A DNA stretch of 64,000 nucleotides from Nocardioides sp. URHA0020 (GTDB lineage: Bacteria > Actinomycetota > Actinomycetes > Propionibacteriales > Nocardioidaceae), in assembly GCF_000620705.1 (NCBI RefSeq), contig NZ_KK211165.1, positions 29,398 through 93,397 of the forward strand, in the 5' to 3' direction. Below, in pieces: positions 35,450 through 43,438 of the stretch. Position 1 is the stretch's first letter. Each line of letters starts with the position of its first letter. The notes beneath the pieces were generated by a model. It did no database searches. It worked only from the letters and a program-made list of their open reading frames with translations, and was not told the DNA's origin. The translations under genes were made by a program, and so were the position numbers.

Positions 35450-36394
35450 ATGGCACTGGGCGGCACCGACCTCAACCTCCTCCTCCCGTTGAAGGTCCTG
35501 CTCGAGGAGGGCAACGTCACCCGCGCCGGCCAGCGCCTCGAGCTCAGCCAGCCGGCGATGAGCGCGGCCCTGGCGCGTCTCCGCAGGCGCTTCGACGACG
35601 AGCTCCTGGTCCGCGCCGGCCGGGACTACGAGCTCACCCCGTTCGCCCGCGACCTGCTGCCCGAGGTGCAGCACGCCGTACGCCTGATGGGAGCAGCGCT
35701 CCAGCTCGAGGACGAGTTCGAGCCCTCGACCTCCCAGCGCACCTTCCGTCTCACGATGAGCGACTACGCGATCGCCGTCGTCCACGAGCCGCTCGTGCGC
35801 CTGGTCGAGGCGGAGGCTCCCGGCGTCCGCCTCCGCATCGGCCACCTCGGGCCCGAGTCACGCTCCTCCGACCGGGTGCTCCTCGACAACGACGCGCTCA
35901 TCGCTCCGCTCGGCTTCGGCTTCCCCGGCATCTCGCGTCCGCTGTGGCGCGACCGGATGGTGGTGATGGCCGACCGCGACAACCCGCGCCTGGTCGACGG
36001 CCGTCTCACGATGGCCGACCTGGCCGTGCTCCCGCACGCGGTCGGCTCCTTCGGTCCCGGCGTCCTCACCCCCGTCGACCGCGTCTTCGGCGAGCACGAC
36101 AACGAGCGGCACGTCGCACTCCAGGTCTTCGGCTTCCTGCCGCTGCCCTTCGTCATCGAGGGCACCGACATGGTCGCCGTCGTCCCCGAGATGCTCGCGC
36201 GCATGCACCTGCGACCCGGGGGAGCGGTGGTCCTCGTCGAGCCGGCGTTCGGTGAGGTGCTCCTGCCGGAGGGCTACTGGTTCGCGCAGGACCGACTCTC
36301 GGATCCCGCGCACCGGTGGCTCTTCTCGCGCCTCGATGCCGTGCGCGACCAGCTCGCCACCACCGCCGCGGAGCGGACGCCGGTCGGCACCTAG
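35450..36394 (+). CDS. LysR-family transcriptional regulator
   Basis: A 314-residue LTTR with HTH NVTRAGQRLELSQPAMSAAL and a NodD-type effector domain (ALIAPLGFGFPGISRPLW). ATG 35450 is favoured because AGGAG lies six bases upstream. It is the divergent paralogue of the gene at 34360. Its stop overlaps the convergent arr stop by 4 bp. No obvious operon partner follows, so its regulon is not visible here. Confidence 0.9.
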   Translation: MALGGTDLNLLLPLKVLLEEGNVTRAGQRLELSQPAMSAALARLRRRFDDELLVRAGRDYELTPFARDLLPEVQHAVRLMGAALQLEDEFEPSTSQRTFRLTMSDYAIAVVHEPLVRLVEAEAPGVRLRIGHLGPESRSSDRVLLDNDALIAPLGFGFPGISRPLWRDRMVVMADRDNPRLVDGRLTMADLAVLPHAVGSFGPGVLTPVDRVFGEHDNERHVALQVFGFLPLPFVIEGTDMVAVVPEMLARMHLRPGGAVVLVEPAFGEVLLPEGYWFAQDRLSDPAHRWLFSRLDAVRDQLATTAAERTPVGT

Positions 36395-36828
36395 TCCTCG
36401 ATCACGTCCAGGCCCTTCGCGCGGAGCTGCGCCAGGCTGTCCAGCATCCCCTGCAGCACCTCCGGTGCGTGGCCCTCCCAGTCCTCGACCTCGCCGACGA
36501 CGCGGAGCGGGGAACGGGTGCGGTAGGACTCCGTGGGGTTGCCGGGGAACTTCTTGTCCGTCACGTTCGGGTCGTCCTCGAAGGGCCCCAGCGGCGTGAC
36601 GACGTAGATGTGTCCGCGCTCGGAGATGCCGGCGAGTGCGGTCGCGAGCTCCGCCCCCCACACCGCCGTCTCGAGCACGCCGGTGAAGTAGATGTTGTTG
36701 GAGACCCGGCCTGACTGGTAGTTGGAGCCGTGGCCCGCGACCAGCTCGTCGCCGACGCCGAGCACCGCCTTCGTCCCGTGGAAGAACGGTCCCGCGACGT
36801 CGGCGCAGCTCTCGTAGGTCACCGCCAT
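36391..36828 (-). CDS. arr: NAD+-rifampin ADP-ribosyltransferase
   Basis: A 145-residue Arr enzyme that transfers ADP-ribose from NAD+ to the C23 hydroxyl of rifamycins, inactivating them. PFFHGTKA (His17), NNIYFTG (Tyr47), AVWGAELA, and the highly conserved GPFEDDPNVTDKKFPGNPT are all present, with the closing PLRVVGEVEDWEGH. Length equals known Arr proteins. AAGGA precedes the ATG. It appears to be a chromosomal resident gene: base composition matches neighbours and there is no mobile element nearby. Confidence 0.95.
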   Translation of the reverse strand: MAVTYESCADVAGPFFHGTKAVLGVGDELVAGHGSNYQSGRVSNNIYFTGVLETAVWGAELATALAGISERGHIYVVTPLGPFEDDPNVTDKKFPGNPTESYRTRSPLRVVGEVEDWEGHAPEVLQGMLDSLAQLRAKGLDVIED

Positions 36829-36934
36829 GGCTCGATCCTTCCCTACGGCTGCGCCCACGACGAGCCGGTCCGCGCCGGACGGCAGGCGTGACGTACTGTC
36901 GCCGTTCCAGCGCCCTGAACTCGGAGGTGGCCTG

Positions 36935-37351
36935 TTGCTCTCCCTCACCTACGTCAGCTCCACCAAGGAGATCCTCGAGGTGCCGGAGCTCGTCGAGCTG
37001 CTCACCTCGATCCGGCCCAAGAACGACGAGCGCGGGCTGACCGGGATGCTCCTCTACAGCGGCGGCAACGTCATCCAGACGCTGGAGGGCCCCGAGGAGT
37101 CGGTCGACTCCGTCTTCTCCGCGATCGAGCAGGACCCGCGCCACACGGGCATCCTGGTGCTCCTGCGTGAGCAGGTGGACACGCGGGCCTTCCCCGAGTG
37201 GTCGATGGGCTTCCGCAACGTCGGCGACCTCGAGGTCCACGACATCACGGGCTACACCGACTTCACCCGCCGCTCCTTCGCCGACGGCCTCGGGTCGCAC
37301 GCCAGCTCGGCCTACCGGCTGCTCGAGCTCTTCCGCGACAACATGCGCTGA
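36935..37351 (+). CDS. BLUF-domain blue-light photoreceptor
   Basis: A 138-residue short BLUF protein binding FAD. The core residues are visible: Tyr6 in LTYVS, Asn30 in KNDERGLTGMLLY, Gln48 in VIQTLEG, and Trp89/Met91 in FPEWSMGF. Start is a TTG at 36935 behind a good GGAGGTGG site. No output domain is fused, so it must signal through a partner protein. It is divergent from arr and about 8.5 kb from the heliorhodopsin locus. Confidence 0.88.
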   Translation: MLSLTYVSSTKEILEVPELVELLTSIRPKNDERGLTGMLLYSGGNVIQTLEGPEESVDSVFSAIEQDPRHTGILVLLREQVDTRAFPEWSMGFRNVGDLEVHDITGYTDFTRRSFADGLGSHASSAYRLLELFRDNMR

Positions 37352-37369
37352 GCTCTCCGGTCCGTCGGC

Positions 37370-37654
37370 TCAGGGCCGTGGGTCGTGACGGGTCCATCGC
37401 CTCTCGTCGCGACGGTGACCGGTGCCGGCCAGGCACCGTCGGCACACCGACGTCACCCGGTCGGCGTCCCGGCCGGTCGCCGGCTGCACGTCCGCCCAGT
37501 CCACGTGGGAGAAGCGCGCGAGGCCGGACCTCTTCACCGGCAGGCCGCACACGGTCTGGTTGGTGCCGGGAAGCCACGCGTGCACCTCGCCCGCCGGGGT
37601 CCGGAAGCCGTCCGGGTCGATCCAGGAGCCGGTCGCGGCGACGCCCGCCCTCAT
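37370..37654 (-). CDS. Small hypothetical protein with zinc-ribbon-like cysteines
   Basis: A 94-residue protein of unknown family. It has TVCGLPVKRSG and then VTSVCRRCLAG, a Cys ... CxxC pattern that could bind zinc, and an Arg-rich tail. The ATG overlaps the stop of the upstream 195-residue gene (ATGA), so both belong to the alcohol dehydrogenase operon. No function can be given. Confidence 0.6.
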   Translation of the reverse strand: MRAGVAATGSWIDPDGFRTPAGEVHAWLPGTNQTVCGLPVKRSGLARFSHVDWADVQPATGRDADRVTSVCRRCLAGTGHRRDERRWTRHDPRP

Positions 37655-38238
37655 GACGACCGACGTCGCCTCCTCGCCGCCCGGGCCAGGGCGACGACCG
37701 CGGTGCCGCCGACCAGCCACGGGCCGGCGACCACGACGGGGTCCAGGAGGTGGTGCCCGACGTCGGCCCGGTCGCGCCCGACCCGCGACGACCACCCGTG
37801 GTGGCTGAGCTCGGTGCGGATGCCCGTCCCCACGAGCGGGTTCTCGGGACGGCGCGTCACCCACGACCCGAGCGTGCTGCCGACGGTGTCGACCCGGTCG
37901 GCGGCGACGAGCAGCAGCCAGTGGGCGGCGCGCGCCTCGCTGAACCTGGCGTAGGCCTGTCGGCGGATCAGTCCCGACACCCCCTTGGGGGGACAGCTCG
38001 TGCCGAAGACCGGCGTGAGCATCGCGTGCTCGATGGAGCGCTCGCGGGGCCACCGCTCCGGCTGCTGGTCGGGCACCTCCCAGTGGGCGCCGGAGCGACC
38101 CGGGTCGAGCTGCAGCCTCGGCACCGCCGGTCGGTCCGCCGGGTCCAGGTCGGCGCCCCAGCCCGGGATGCGGGCGCGGAGCTCGTCGGCCGTCTCCGGC
38201 AGCGGGGGGCTCGTGGGGGTGTACGCGTGGGGGGTCAT
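37651..38238 (-). CDS. Conserved hypothetical protein of the ADH operon
   Basis: A 195-residue protein beginning MTPHAYTPTSPPLPETADEL, with Trp/Pro-rich segments (SIEHAMLTPVFGTSCPPKGVSG, broken here as a conserved-looking block) and a hydrophobic helix near the C-terminus (VVVAGPWLVGGTAVVALARA) that may anchor it in the membrane. A strong AGGAGG site precedes the ATG. It lies 15 bp after the alcohol dehydrogenase gene. I do not recognise the family. Confidence 0.65.
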   Translation of the reverse strand: MTPHAYTPTSPPLPETADELRARIPGWGADLDPADRPAVPRLQLDPGRSGAHWEVPDQQPERWPRERSIEHAMLTPVFGTSCPPKGVSGLIRRQAYARFSEARAAHWLLLVAADRVDTVGSTLGSWVTRRPENPLVGTGIRTELSHHGWSSRVGRDRADVGHHLLDPVVVAGPWLVGGTAVVALARAARRRRRSS

Positions 38239-38253
38239 GGCTTCCTCCTGCCG

Positions 38254-39402
38254 TCACGCGGCGTCGACGGTGATGAGCGGCTTGATGCAGCCATCGAGCT
38301 TGGCCGAGAAGATGTGGTAGCCCTCCGCGATGTGCTCGAGGGGGATCCGGTGGGTGACGATGTCGCTGGGCTTCAGGTAGCCGTTGCGGACGTGCTCGAA
38401 CAGCCGCGGCCACTGACGCTTCACCGGGCACTGGTTGGTCCGGATCGTCAGTCCCTTGTTCATGGCGTCGCCGAACTTGACGGCGCTGAAGAGGGGGCCG
38501 TAGGCGCCCATCACCGACACCGTCCCGCCCTTGCGCACTGAGTCGATGGCCCAGTTCAGCGCGATCGGGGAGCCGCCCTGCAGCTTGAGCTTGGCGGAGC
38601 TCACGTGCTGCAGCAGGTTGCCGTCGGCCTCGGCCCCGACGGCGTCGATCGCCACGTCCGCGCCCAGGAAGTCGGTGGTCCGCTTCATCTGGACGACGAT
38701 GTCGGCGTGCTGGGTGAAGTTCATCGTCTCGGCGTGGGCGAAGGTGCGCGCCTTCTCGAGCCGGTCCTCGAGGTGGTCGATGACGATCACGCGGCCGGCC
38801 CCCATCAGCCAGGCCGAGCGGGCGGCGTACAGACCGACCGGGCCGGCGCCGAAGACCACGACGACGTCGCCCTCGCTGATGTCGCCGAGCTGAGCGCCGA
38901 AGTAGCCGGTCGCCAGCGCATCGGTCAGCAGCACGGCGTCCTCGTCTCCCATCCAGTCCGGGATCCGGCTGGGCCCGACGTCCGCGAAGGGGACCCGCAC
39001 GAACTCCGCCTGGCCGCCGTCGTATCCCCCGCAGGTGTTCGAGTAGCCGTAGATGCCGCCGACGGCCGTGGCGTTGGGGTTCACGTTGTGACAGTTGGAG
39101 TAGAGGCCGCGGGCGCAGAACCAGCAGGTGCCGCAGTAGACGTTGAACGGCACCATCACCCGGTCGCCCACGGACAGGTTCTGCACCGAGGGCCCGACCT
39201 CGTCGACGACGCCGATGAACTCGTGGCCGAAGGTCATCCCGACGCGGGTGTCCGGCATCAGGCCGTGGTAGAGGTGCAGGTCGGAGCCGCAGATGGCGGC
39301 CAGGGTGACCCGGACGATCGCATCGTTGGGATGCTCGATCCGGGGGCGGTCCTTCTCCTCCACCCGCACCCGGTAGGGCCCGCGGTACACCATCGCTCGC
39401 AT
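38254..39402 (-). CDS. Zinc-dependent alcohol dehydrogenase (MDR superfamily)
   Basis: A 382-residue dehydrogenase. Catalytic zinc ligands are Cys38 (AICGSDLH) and His60-Glu61 (GHEF); the structural zinc uses Cys90, 93, 96 and 104 (CGTCWFCARGLYSNC). The NAD(P) loop is VFGAGPVGLYAARSAW. Length and the long insert after the structural lobe resemble the glutathione-independent formaldehyde dehydrogenase-like group, so small alcohols or aldehydes are likely substrates. GGAGG lies 6 nt before the ATG. It is first gene of a three-gene operon. Confidence 0.9.
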   Translation of the reverse strand: MRAMVYRGPYRVRVEEKDRPRIEHPNDAIVRVTLAAICGSDLHLYHGLMPDTRVGMTFGHEFIGVVDEVGPSVQNLSVGDRVMVPFNVYCGTCWFCARGLYSNCHNVNPNATAVGGIYGYSNTCGGYDGGQAEFVRVPFADVGPSRIPDWMGDEDAVLLTDALATGYFGAQLGDISEGDVVVVFGAGPVGLYAARSAWLMGAGRVIVIDHLEDRLEKARTFAHAETMNFTQHADIVVQMKRTTDFLGADVAIDAVGAEADGNLLQHVSSAKLKLQGGSPIALNWAIDSVRKGGTVSVMGAYGPLFSAVKFGDAMNKGLTIRTNQCPVKRQWPRLFEHVRNGYLKPSDIVTHRIPLEHIAEGYHIFSAKLDGCIKPLITVDAA

Positions 39403-39443
39403 TGCAGCCTCCGCTCCTCGTCGGTCCGTGAGTCGCGGTATCC

Positions 39444-39507
39444 CGATCGGCCGCGCGCACGCGCGTCGTCGGACGACGCAGCCTCGGCGGTTTCGATCGG
39501 CCGCGCG
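39444..39507. promoter_or_regulatory. Paired direct repeats flanking a palindrome upstream of ADH
   Basis: CGATCGGCCGCGCG occurs at 39444-39457 and again at 39494-39507, exactly 50 bp apart, around the perfect palindrome CGTCGTC-G-GACGACG (39464-39478). It fills the divergent region between the ADH gene and the 61-residue gene and may bind an unlinked regulator. Confidence 0.45.
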
Positions 39508-39546
39508 GGGTACCGGCCGGACCCACGACCGACGGAAGGCAGGACC

Positions 39547-39732
39547 ATGAGCGGACAGCACGACGAGCGCGGGGCGGCCGAGGAGGCCACCGGCGTCCCG
39601 GACACGCCCGAGGAGCACGCCGGCCCGGCCTCGCCGTCCTCGACCCCCGGTGGGGAGGACTCCCGGGCGGACGGGGCGGCCGAGGAGGCCACCGGCGTCG
39701 ACGACGAGTCGGGGACCGGGGGCGCGCGATGA
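39547..39732 (+). CDS. Small acidic protein with internal repeat
   Basis: A 61-residue hydrophilic, probably disordered protein. The block GAAEEATGV occurs twice (about residues 11-19 and 43-51) with Pro/Glu/Ser-rich linkers. GGCAGGA precedes the ATG. The next gene starts inside its stop codon, which supports translation. Function unknown. Confidence 0.55.
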   Translation: MSGQHDERGAAEEATGVPDTPEEHAGPASPSSTPGGEDSRADGAAEEATGVDDESGTGGAR

Positions 39733-40319
39733 GCGCCACCTACCCCGGTGAGGCGTCGGCCGGCACGGCCACCCGGCCCACTCCGCTGGTGCGGGCGGCG
39801 TTCGCCGTGGAGAACACGCGGCAGCTCGACGCGCTGGCCAGGGTCCTGGCGCCCGTGGCCGACGCCGTCGTCGGCACGTCGCGCCGCCGCGACCTGCTGC
39901 AGGGCGTGTGGCTCGGCCACGCGACCCACCCGCTCCTCGTCGCTGCACCGCTCGGCATCTGGACCGGCGTGACCGCGCTCGACGTCTTCGGCGGGGCGTC
40001 GTCGCGCCAGACCTGCCAGACGTTGACGGGACTCGGCGTGCTCCTGGGTGTCCCCTCGGTGCTGAGCGGGCTCGCCGAGTGGACCGGCACCAACACCCGC
40101 GATCGGCGCACGGCCACCGCCCACGCCCTGGTGAACTCGGTGGGTCTGGTGCTGTACGTGAAGTCGTGGCGCGCCCGCCGACGCGGTGCCCACCGGCGCG
40201 GCGCAGTGCTCGCGGCGGCAGGCCTTTCCGCGGTCGGCGCCGGCGGCTTCCTGGGCGGCCACCTGACCCAGGGTCGCAAGGTCGGCAGTCACCACCCGGC
40301 GATCGCCGAGCACCACTGA
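39729..40319 (+). CDS. DUF2231 membrane protein
   Basis: A 196-residue membrane protein with about four helices. LGHATHPLLVAAPLGIWTG is the DUF2231 signature His-containing helix, followed by TGLGVLLGVPSVLSGLAEW and ATAHALVNSVGLVLYV. The conserved histidines suggest haem or metal binding, but no function is established. It is translationally coupled to the upstream small protein. Confidence 0.8.
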   Translation: MSATYPGEASAGTATRPTPLVRAAFAVENTRQLDALARVLAPVADAVVGTSRRRDLLQGVWLGHATHPLLVAAPLGIWTGVTALDVFGGASSRQTCQTLTGLGVLLGVPSVLSGLAEWTGTNTRDRRTATAHALVNSVGLVLYVKSWRARRRGAHRRGAVLAAAGLSAVGAGGFLGGHLTQGRKVGSHHPAIAEHH

Positions 40320-40338
40320 CGGCGTACGCCGGAAGAAC

Positions 40339-40356
40339 CACCCACACGGGTGGGTG
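40339..40356 (+). terminator. Hairpin after the DUF2231 gene
   Basis: CACCCAC-ACGG-GTGGGTG forms a 7-bp stem with a 4-base loop, 19 bp past the stop and behind the palindrome GGCGTACGCC (40321-40330). There is no U-tract, as is normal in actinobacteria. Confidence 0.5.
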
Positions 40357-40465
40357 ACCGTCCCGGGGCCGGTGGCTACCGCAGGGCCACGGCACGAGCT
40401 CAGGACCGGGCACCGCTGCCAGCCCTTCCCCCAGGTGTCGACATGGATCAGCGGGTGACCACGCG

Positions 40466-40633
40466 ATGAGCACTGACGGACCTCCGTTCACCTGCCCCTC
40501 CCAGGCTCGTGCGGCGCTGGACCGGCTGGAGGCCGCGATCGGCGCCGAGGGACCGGACCTGCAGGGCGCGAGGGAGGACCTCCACGGTGACTGGGTCCCG
40601 GAGATCCCCGGCTCCGGGGAGCCGCCCGACTGA
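40466..40633 (+). CDS. Possible small acidic protein
   Basis: ATG 40466 to TGA 40631 encodes 55 residues beginning MSTDGPPFTCPSQARAALDR, with one predicted amphipathic helix (ARAALDRLEAAIGAEG) and a Trp/Pro-rich end. Its codons have high GC at third positions. No clear ribosome binding site or family. It sits alone between the DUF2231 and hemerythrin genes. Confidence 0.4.
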   Translation: MSTDGPPFTCPSQARAALDRLEAAIGAEGPDLQGAREDLHGDWVPEIPGSGEPPD

Positions 40634-40730
40634 CGCCGTCCGCGACGTCGGCGGGGGTGCTGCCCGCCTCCGTCGACCGCCGGCGGGCTGATCGCGGCCC
40701 AGGCCCTCTGGACCGTCCTCGCTCCGAGGC

Positions 40731-41435
40731 TCAGCGACTGGTCTGCGGGCGCTCGCCGCGACGCATCGGACCCCACTGCTCCACCCGGCCGGCCGCCCCG
40801 GCCAGTCCGGCGCTGGCCCGCGACGCCCGGCCCCACAGCCGGGGCGAGCGGTCGGCGACGGCGTCCAGGACGTCGCGGCTGCGGTCGAGCACGGTGAGCG
40901 GGAGCGCAGCCAGCGCGTTGCCCGGCGGCCTCCGTGAGACGACGGGGTGCGGGCGGGTCGGCGCGGTGCGCCGGACGACCTCCCACGCGAGGCCGAGCAC
41001 GCGCAGCTGCGCTGCCCCGAGGCCCTCCTGCAGCTGCGGCAGCAGGTGGTCCTCCTCGTCGCGGACGTCCTCGCGCAGCACCTCGGCGAGGCGCCGGAGG
41101 ACCTCACGCCGCTCCGAGCCGGTCGGCGGGAGGGTCTCCAGCGAGGTCCACAGCTCGTTGACCTCCTGGTGCTCGCTCTCGACCTGCAGCGTCAGGGCCT
41201 CCCCGTCGGCCACCAGCCGCCGCGCCTGCGGCCACAGGACGGACTCCTCGGCGAAGGCATGGGGGAAGACCAGGCGCGCGATGCTGCGCAGGACCCGCCG
41301 CTCCTCGGCGCCAGGGGTGCTCGACGCCAGCTCGTGGAGGAGCTCGTCGAGCCGCACGTGGTCGCGCTTCTGGCGGGCGAGGATGCTCCACGGGCCGCCG
41401 AGCTGGGCGGTGGACTGGTCAGCGAGCGACGTCAT
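40731..41435 (-). CDS. Hemerythrin HHE-domain protein
   Basis: A 234-residue protein with an N-terminal four-helix HHE domain. Likely di-iron ligands: His in [10 protein letters not shown], His and Glu in [13 protein letters not shown], His in [11 protein letters not shown], and Asp/His in [11 protein letters not shown]. The C-terminal third is basic and unstructured. ATG 41435 was chosen. Such proteins sense or bind O2 or NO, or protect iron centres; a specific role is not evident. Confidence 0.82.
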   Translation of the reverse strand: MTSLADQSTAQLGGPWSILARQKRDHVRLDELLHELASSTPGAEERRVLRSIARLVFPHAFAEESVLWPQARRLVADGEALTLQVESEHQEVNELWTSLETLPPTGSERREVLRRLAEVLREDVRDEEDHLLPQLQEGLGAAQLRVLGLAWEVVRRTAPTRPHPVVSRRPPGNALAALPLTVLDRSRDVLDAVADRSPRLWGRASRASAGLAGAAGRVEQWGPMRRGERPQTSR

Positions 41436-41515
41436 CCCCGGGGGTACCCGTCGCACCAGCGCGCAATCATGGGCTCGCGGTCCTGTCGACGGGCGCGTCG
41501 CAGGTCTAGGCTCGG

Positions 41516-41532
41516 ATCGTTAAAACGTTTCA
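41516..41532. promoter_or_regulatory. AT-rich palindrome upstream of the alpha/beta hydrolase
   Basis: AAACGTTT (41523-41530) inside GATCGTTAAAACGTTTC is a rare AT-rich palindrome in this GC-rich region, 24-40 bp before the hydrolase start. It may be an operator or promoter element; no cognate regulator is adjacent. Confidence 0.4.
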
Positions 41533-41555
41533 TTCCCCCCACCCCGGAGGCGCGC

Positions 41556-42380
41556 ATGCCCACGATCACCACCACCGACGGCACCGAGATCTTCTACAAG
41601 GACTGGGGCACCGGCCAGCCGATCGTGTTCAGCCACGGCTGGCCGCTGTCGGCCGACGACTGGGACACCCAGATGCTCTACTTCCTCGACCAGGGATATC
41701 GCGTCGTCGCCGCCGACCGGCGCGGGCACGGCCGCTCGACCCAGACCGGGGATGGTCACGACATGGACCACTACGCCGACGACCTCGCCGCCGTGGTCGA
41801 GCACCTGGACCTGCGCGACGCCCTCCACGTGGGTCACTCCACCGGTGGCGGCGAGGTCGCGCACTACATCGCCCGTCACGGGGAGAGCCGGGTCGCCAAG
41901 GCGGTCCTCATCTCCGCCGTGCCGCCGCTGATGGTGCAGACCGACGCCAACCCCGGAGGGCTCCCCCTCAGCGTCTTCGACGGTCTGCGGGCGCAGCTGG
42001 CCGCCAATCGCTCGGAGTTCTACCGCGCCCTGCCCGCAGGACCGTTCTACGGCTTCAACCGCGACGGGGCGACCCCGTCGGAGGCCGTCATCCAGAACTG
42101 GTGGCGCCAGGGGATGATGGGCGGCGCCAAGGCCCACTACGACGGCATCGCCGCCTTCTCCGAGACCGACTTCACCGAGGACCTCAAGAAGATCACGGTC
42201 CCCGTCCTGGTCATGCACGGCGACGACGACCAGATCGTGCCCTACGAGGACGCGGGCGTGTTGTCGGTCGAGCTGGTCCAGAACGGCACGCTGAAGATCT
42301 ATCCCGGGTTCCCCCACGGGATGCCCACGACCGAGGCTGACACGATCAACGCCGACCTCCTGGAGTTCTTCCGGTCCTGA
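41556..42380 (+). CDS. Alpha/beta hydrolase, non-haem chloroperoxidase-like
   Basis: A 274-residue cytoplasmic alpha/beta hydrolase. Catalytic triad: Ser in GHSTGGGE, Asp in [13 protein letters not shown], His in GFPHGMP. The oxyanion [10 protein letters not shown] and DRRGHGRS are characteristic of the cofactor-free haloperoxidase/esterase group (CPO-like). Natural function is probably ester or perester hydrolysis, not halogenation. GGAGG precedes the ATG. Confidence 0.92.
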   Translation: MPTITTTDGTEIFYKDWGTGQPIVFSHGWPLSADDWDTQMLYFLDQGYRVVAADRRGHGRSTQTGDGHDMDHYADDLAAVVEHLDLRDALHVGHSTGGGEVAHYIARHGESRVAKAVLISAVPPLMVQTDANPGGLPLSVFDGLRAQLAANRSEFYRALPAGPFYGFNRDGATPSEAVIQNWWRQGMMGGAKAHYDGIAAFSETDFTEDLKKITVPVLVMHGDDDQIVPYEDAGVLSVELVQNGTLKIYPGFPHGMPTTEADTINADLLEFFRS

Positions 42381-42386
42381 GCCACC

Positions 42387-42427
42387 CGGTCCGGCGAGCA
42401 CGGCGTCCGTCGTGCTCGCCGGGACCG
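42387..42427. terminator. Bidirectional intrinsic terminator
   Basis: A strong hairpin with arms CGGTCCGGCGAGCACG and CGTGCTCGCCGGGACCG (one bulge) and a short loop, between the convergent hydrolase and epimerase genes. It lacks a U-tract but the stem is about 16 bp. Confidence 0.75.
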
Positions 42428-42468
42428 TCGCAGCAGGCCGTGGGCTGCGTCGTACCCGAGCCCGGGCG

Positions 42469-43356
42469 TCACTCCGAGAGCACGTTGCGCCAGGAGTGCT
42501 CGGGCTCGAAGCCGAGGAGGTCGCGGGCCTTGTCGATCGAGTAGAAGGTCTCGTCGCGGCCCATCTCCTTGCGCACCTCCACGCCGGCGTAGAAGCGCTG
42601 CCGGACCTCCTCGGAGGTCGCGGCGACCGACATGTCGGCGTTGGCGACGTTGAAGACCTCGTAGCCCAGGCCGTCGGTCTGCAGGCAGCGCTGGACCATC
42701 TGGCCGAGGTCGCGGGTGTCGATGTAGGCGAAGACGTTGCGACGCCGCAGGGACGGGTCGTCGAGGAACGGCGGGAAGAGGTCGGCGTACTCGTCCGGCT
42801 CGATGACGTTGTTGATCCGCAGGCCGTAGACGTCCGCGCCGGTGCGCGCGTGGAAGGACCGCGCGGTCACCTCGTTGGCGACCTTCGACATGGCGTAGGA
42901 GTCCTCGGGGACGGTCGGGTGCTCCTCGTCGACCGGCACGTAGAGCGGGCGGCGCTCACCCTGGGCGAAGCAGATCCCGTACGTCGTCTCCGAGGAGGCG
43001 AAGACGATCTTGCGGACGCCGAGCCGGGTCGCCGCCTCGAGCACGTTGTAGGTGCTGAGCACGTTGGTCGCGTACGTCGCGGCGTCCGACCGCAGCAGGA
43101 TCGCCGGGACGGCCGCGAAGTGCACGACCGCGTCGTACGACGGCTTCTCCGGCAGGTCGAGCTCCTCGAACCTCGCCAGCCCGGCGAGCGCCGAGTAGGT
43201 CTCACCGGCGTCCGTGAGGTCGACCCGGAGGTCGGCGACGTCGGGGTGCCTGAGCGGGACGAGGTCGGCGTTGGTGACGTGGTGGCCCTGGGCGGCGAGG
43301 TACGGCGCGACGTGCCTGCCGGCCTTGCCGCTGCCCCCGGTGAAGAAGATGCGCAT
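42469..43356 (-). CDS. NAD-dependent epimerase/dehydratase (extended SDR)
   Basis: A 295-residue extended SDR. Cofactor loop FFTGGSGKAGRHVA, NADLVPL acidic end of strand 2, HFAAVPA, catalytic SSETTYG and YAMSK (Tyr and Lys). Resembles sugar-nucleotide epimerases and hexuronate dehydrogenases. ATG 43356 fits the Rossmann start. It is monocistronic with the terminator at 42387 downstream. Substrate unknown. Confidence 0.85.
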   Translation of the reverse strand: MRIFFTGGSGKAGRHVAPYLAAQGHHVTNADLVPLRHPDVADLRVDLTDAGETYSALAGLARFEELDLPEKPSYDAVVHFAAVPAILLRSDAATYATNVLSTYNVLEAATRLGVRKIVFASSETTYGICFAQGERRPLYVPVDEEHPTVPEDSYAMSKVANEVTARSFHARTGADVYGLRINNVIEPDEYADLFPPFLDDPSLRRRNVFAYIDTRDLGQMVQRCLQTDGLGYEVFNVANADMSVAATSEEVRQRFYAGVEVRKEMGRDETFYSIDKARDLLGFEPEHSWRNVLSE

Positions 43357-43438
43357 GGTGGTGGAGTACCCGCCAACGTCGTGACTCACCCGCGCCCGGC
43401 CCTGGACAGGACCCGCCGCCCTGCAGCAGGGTGCTGGA

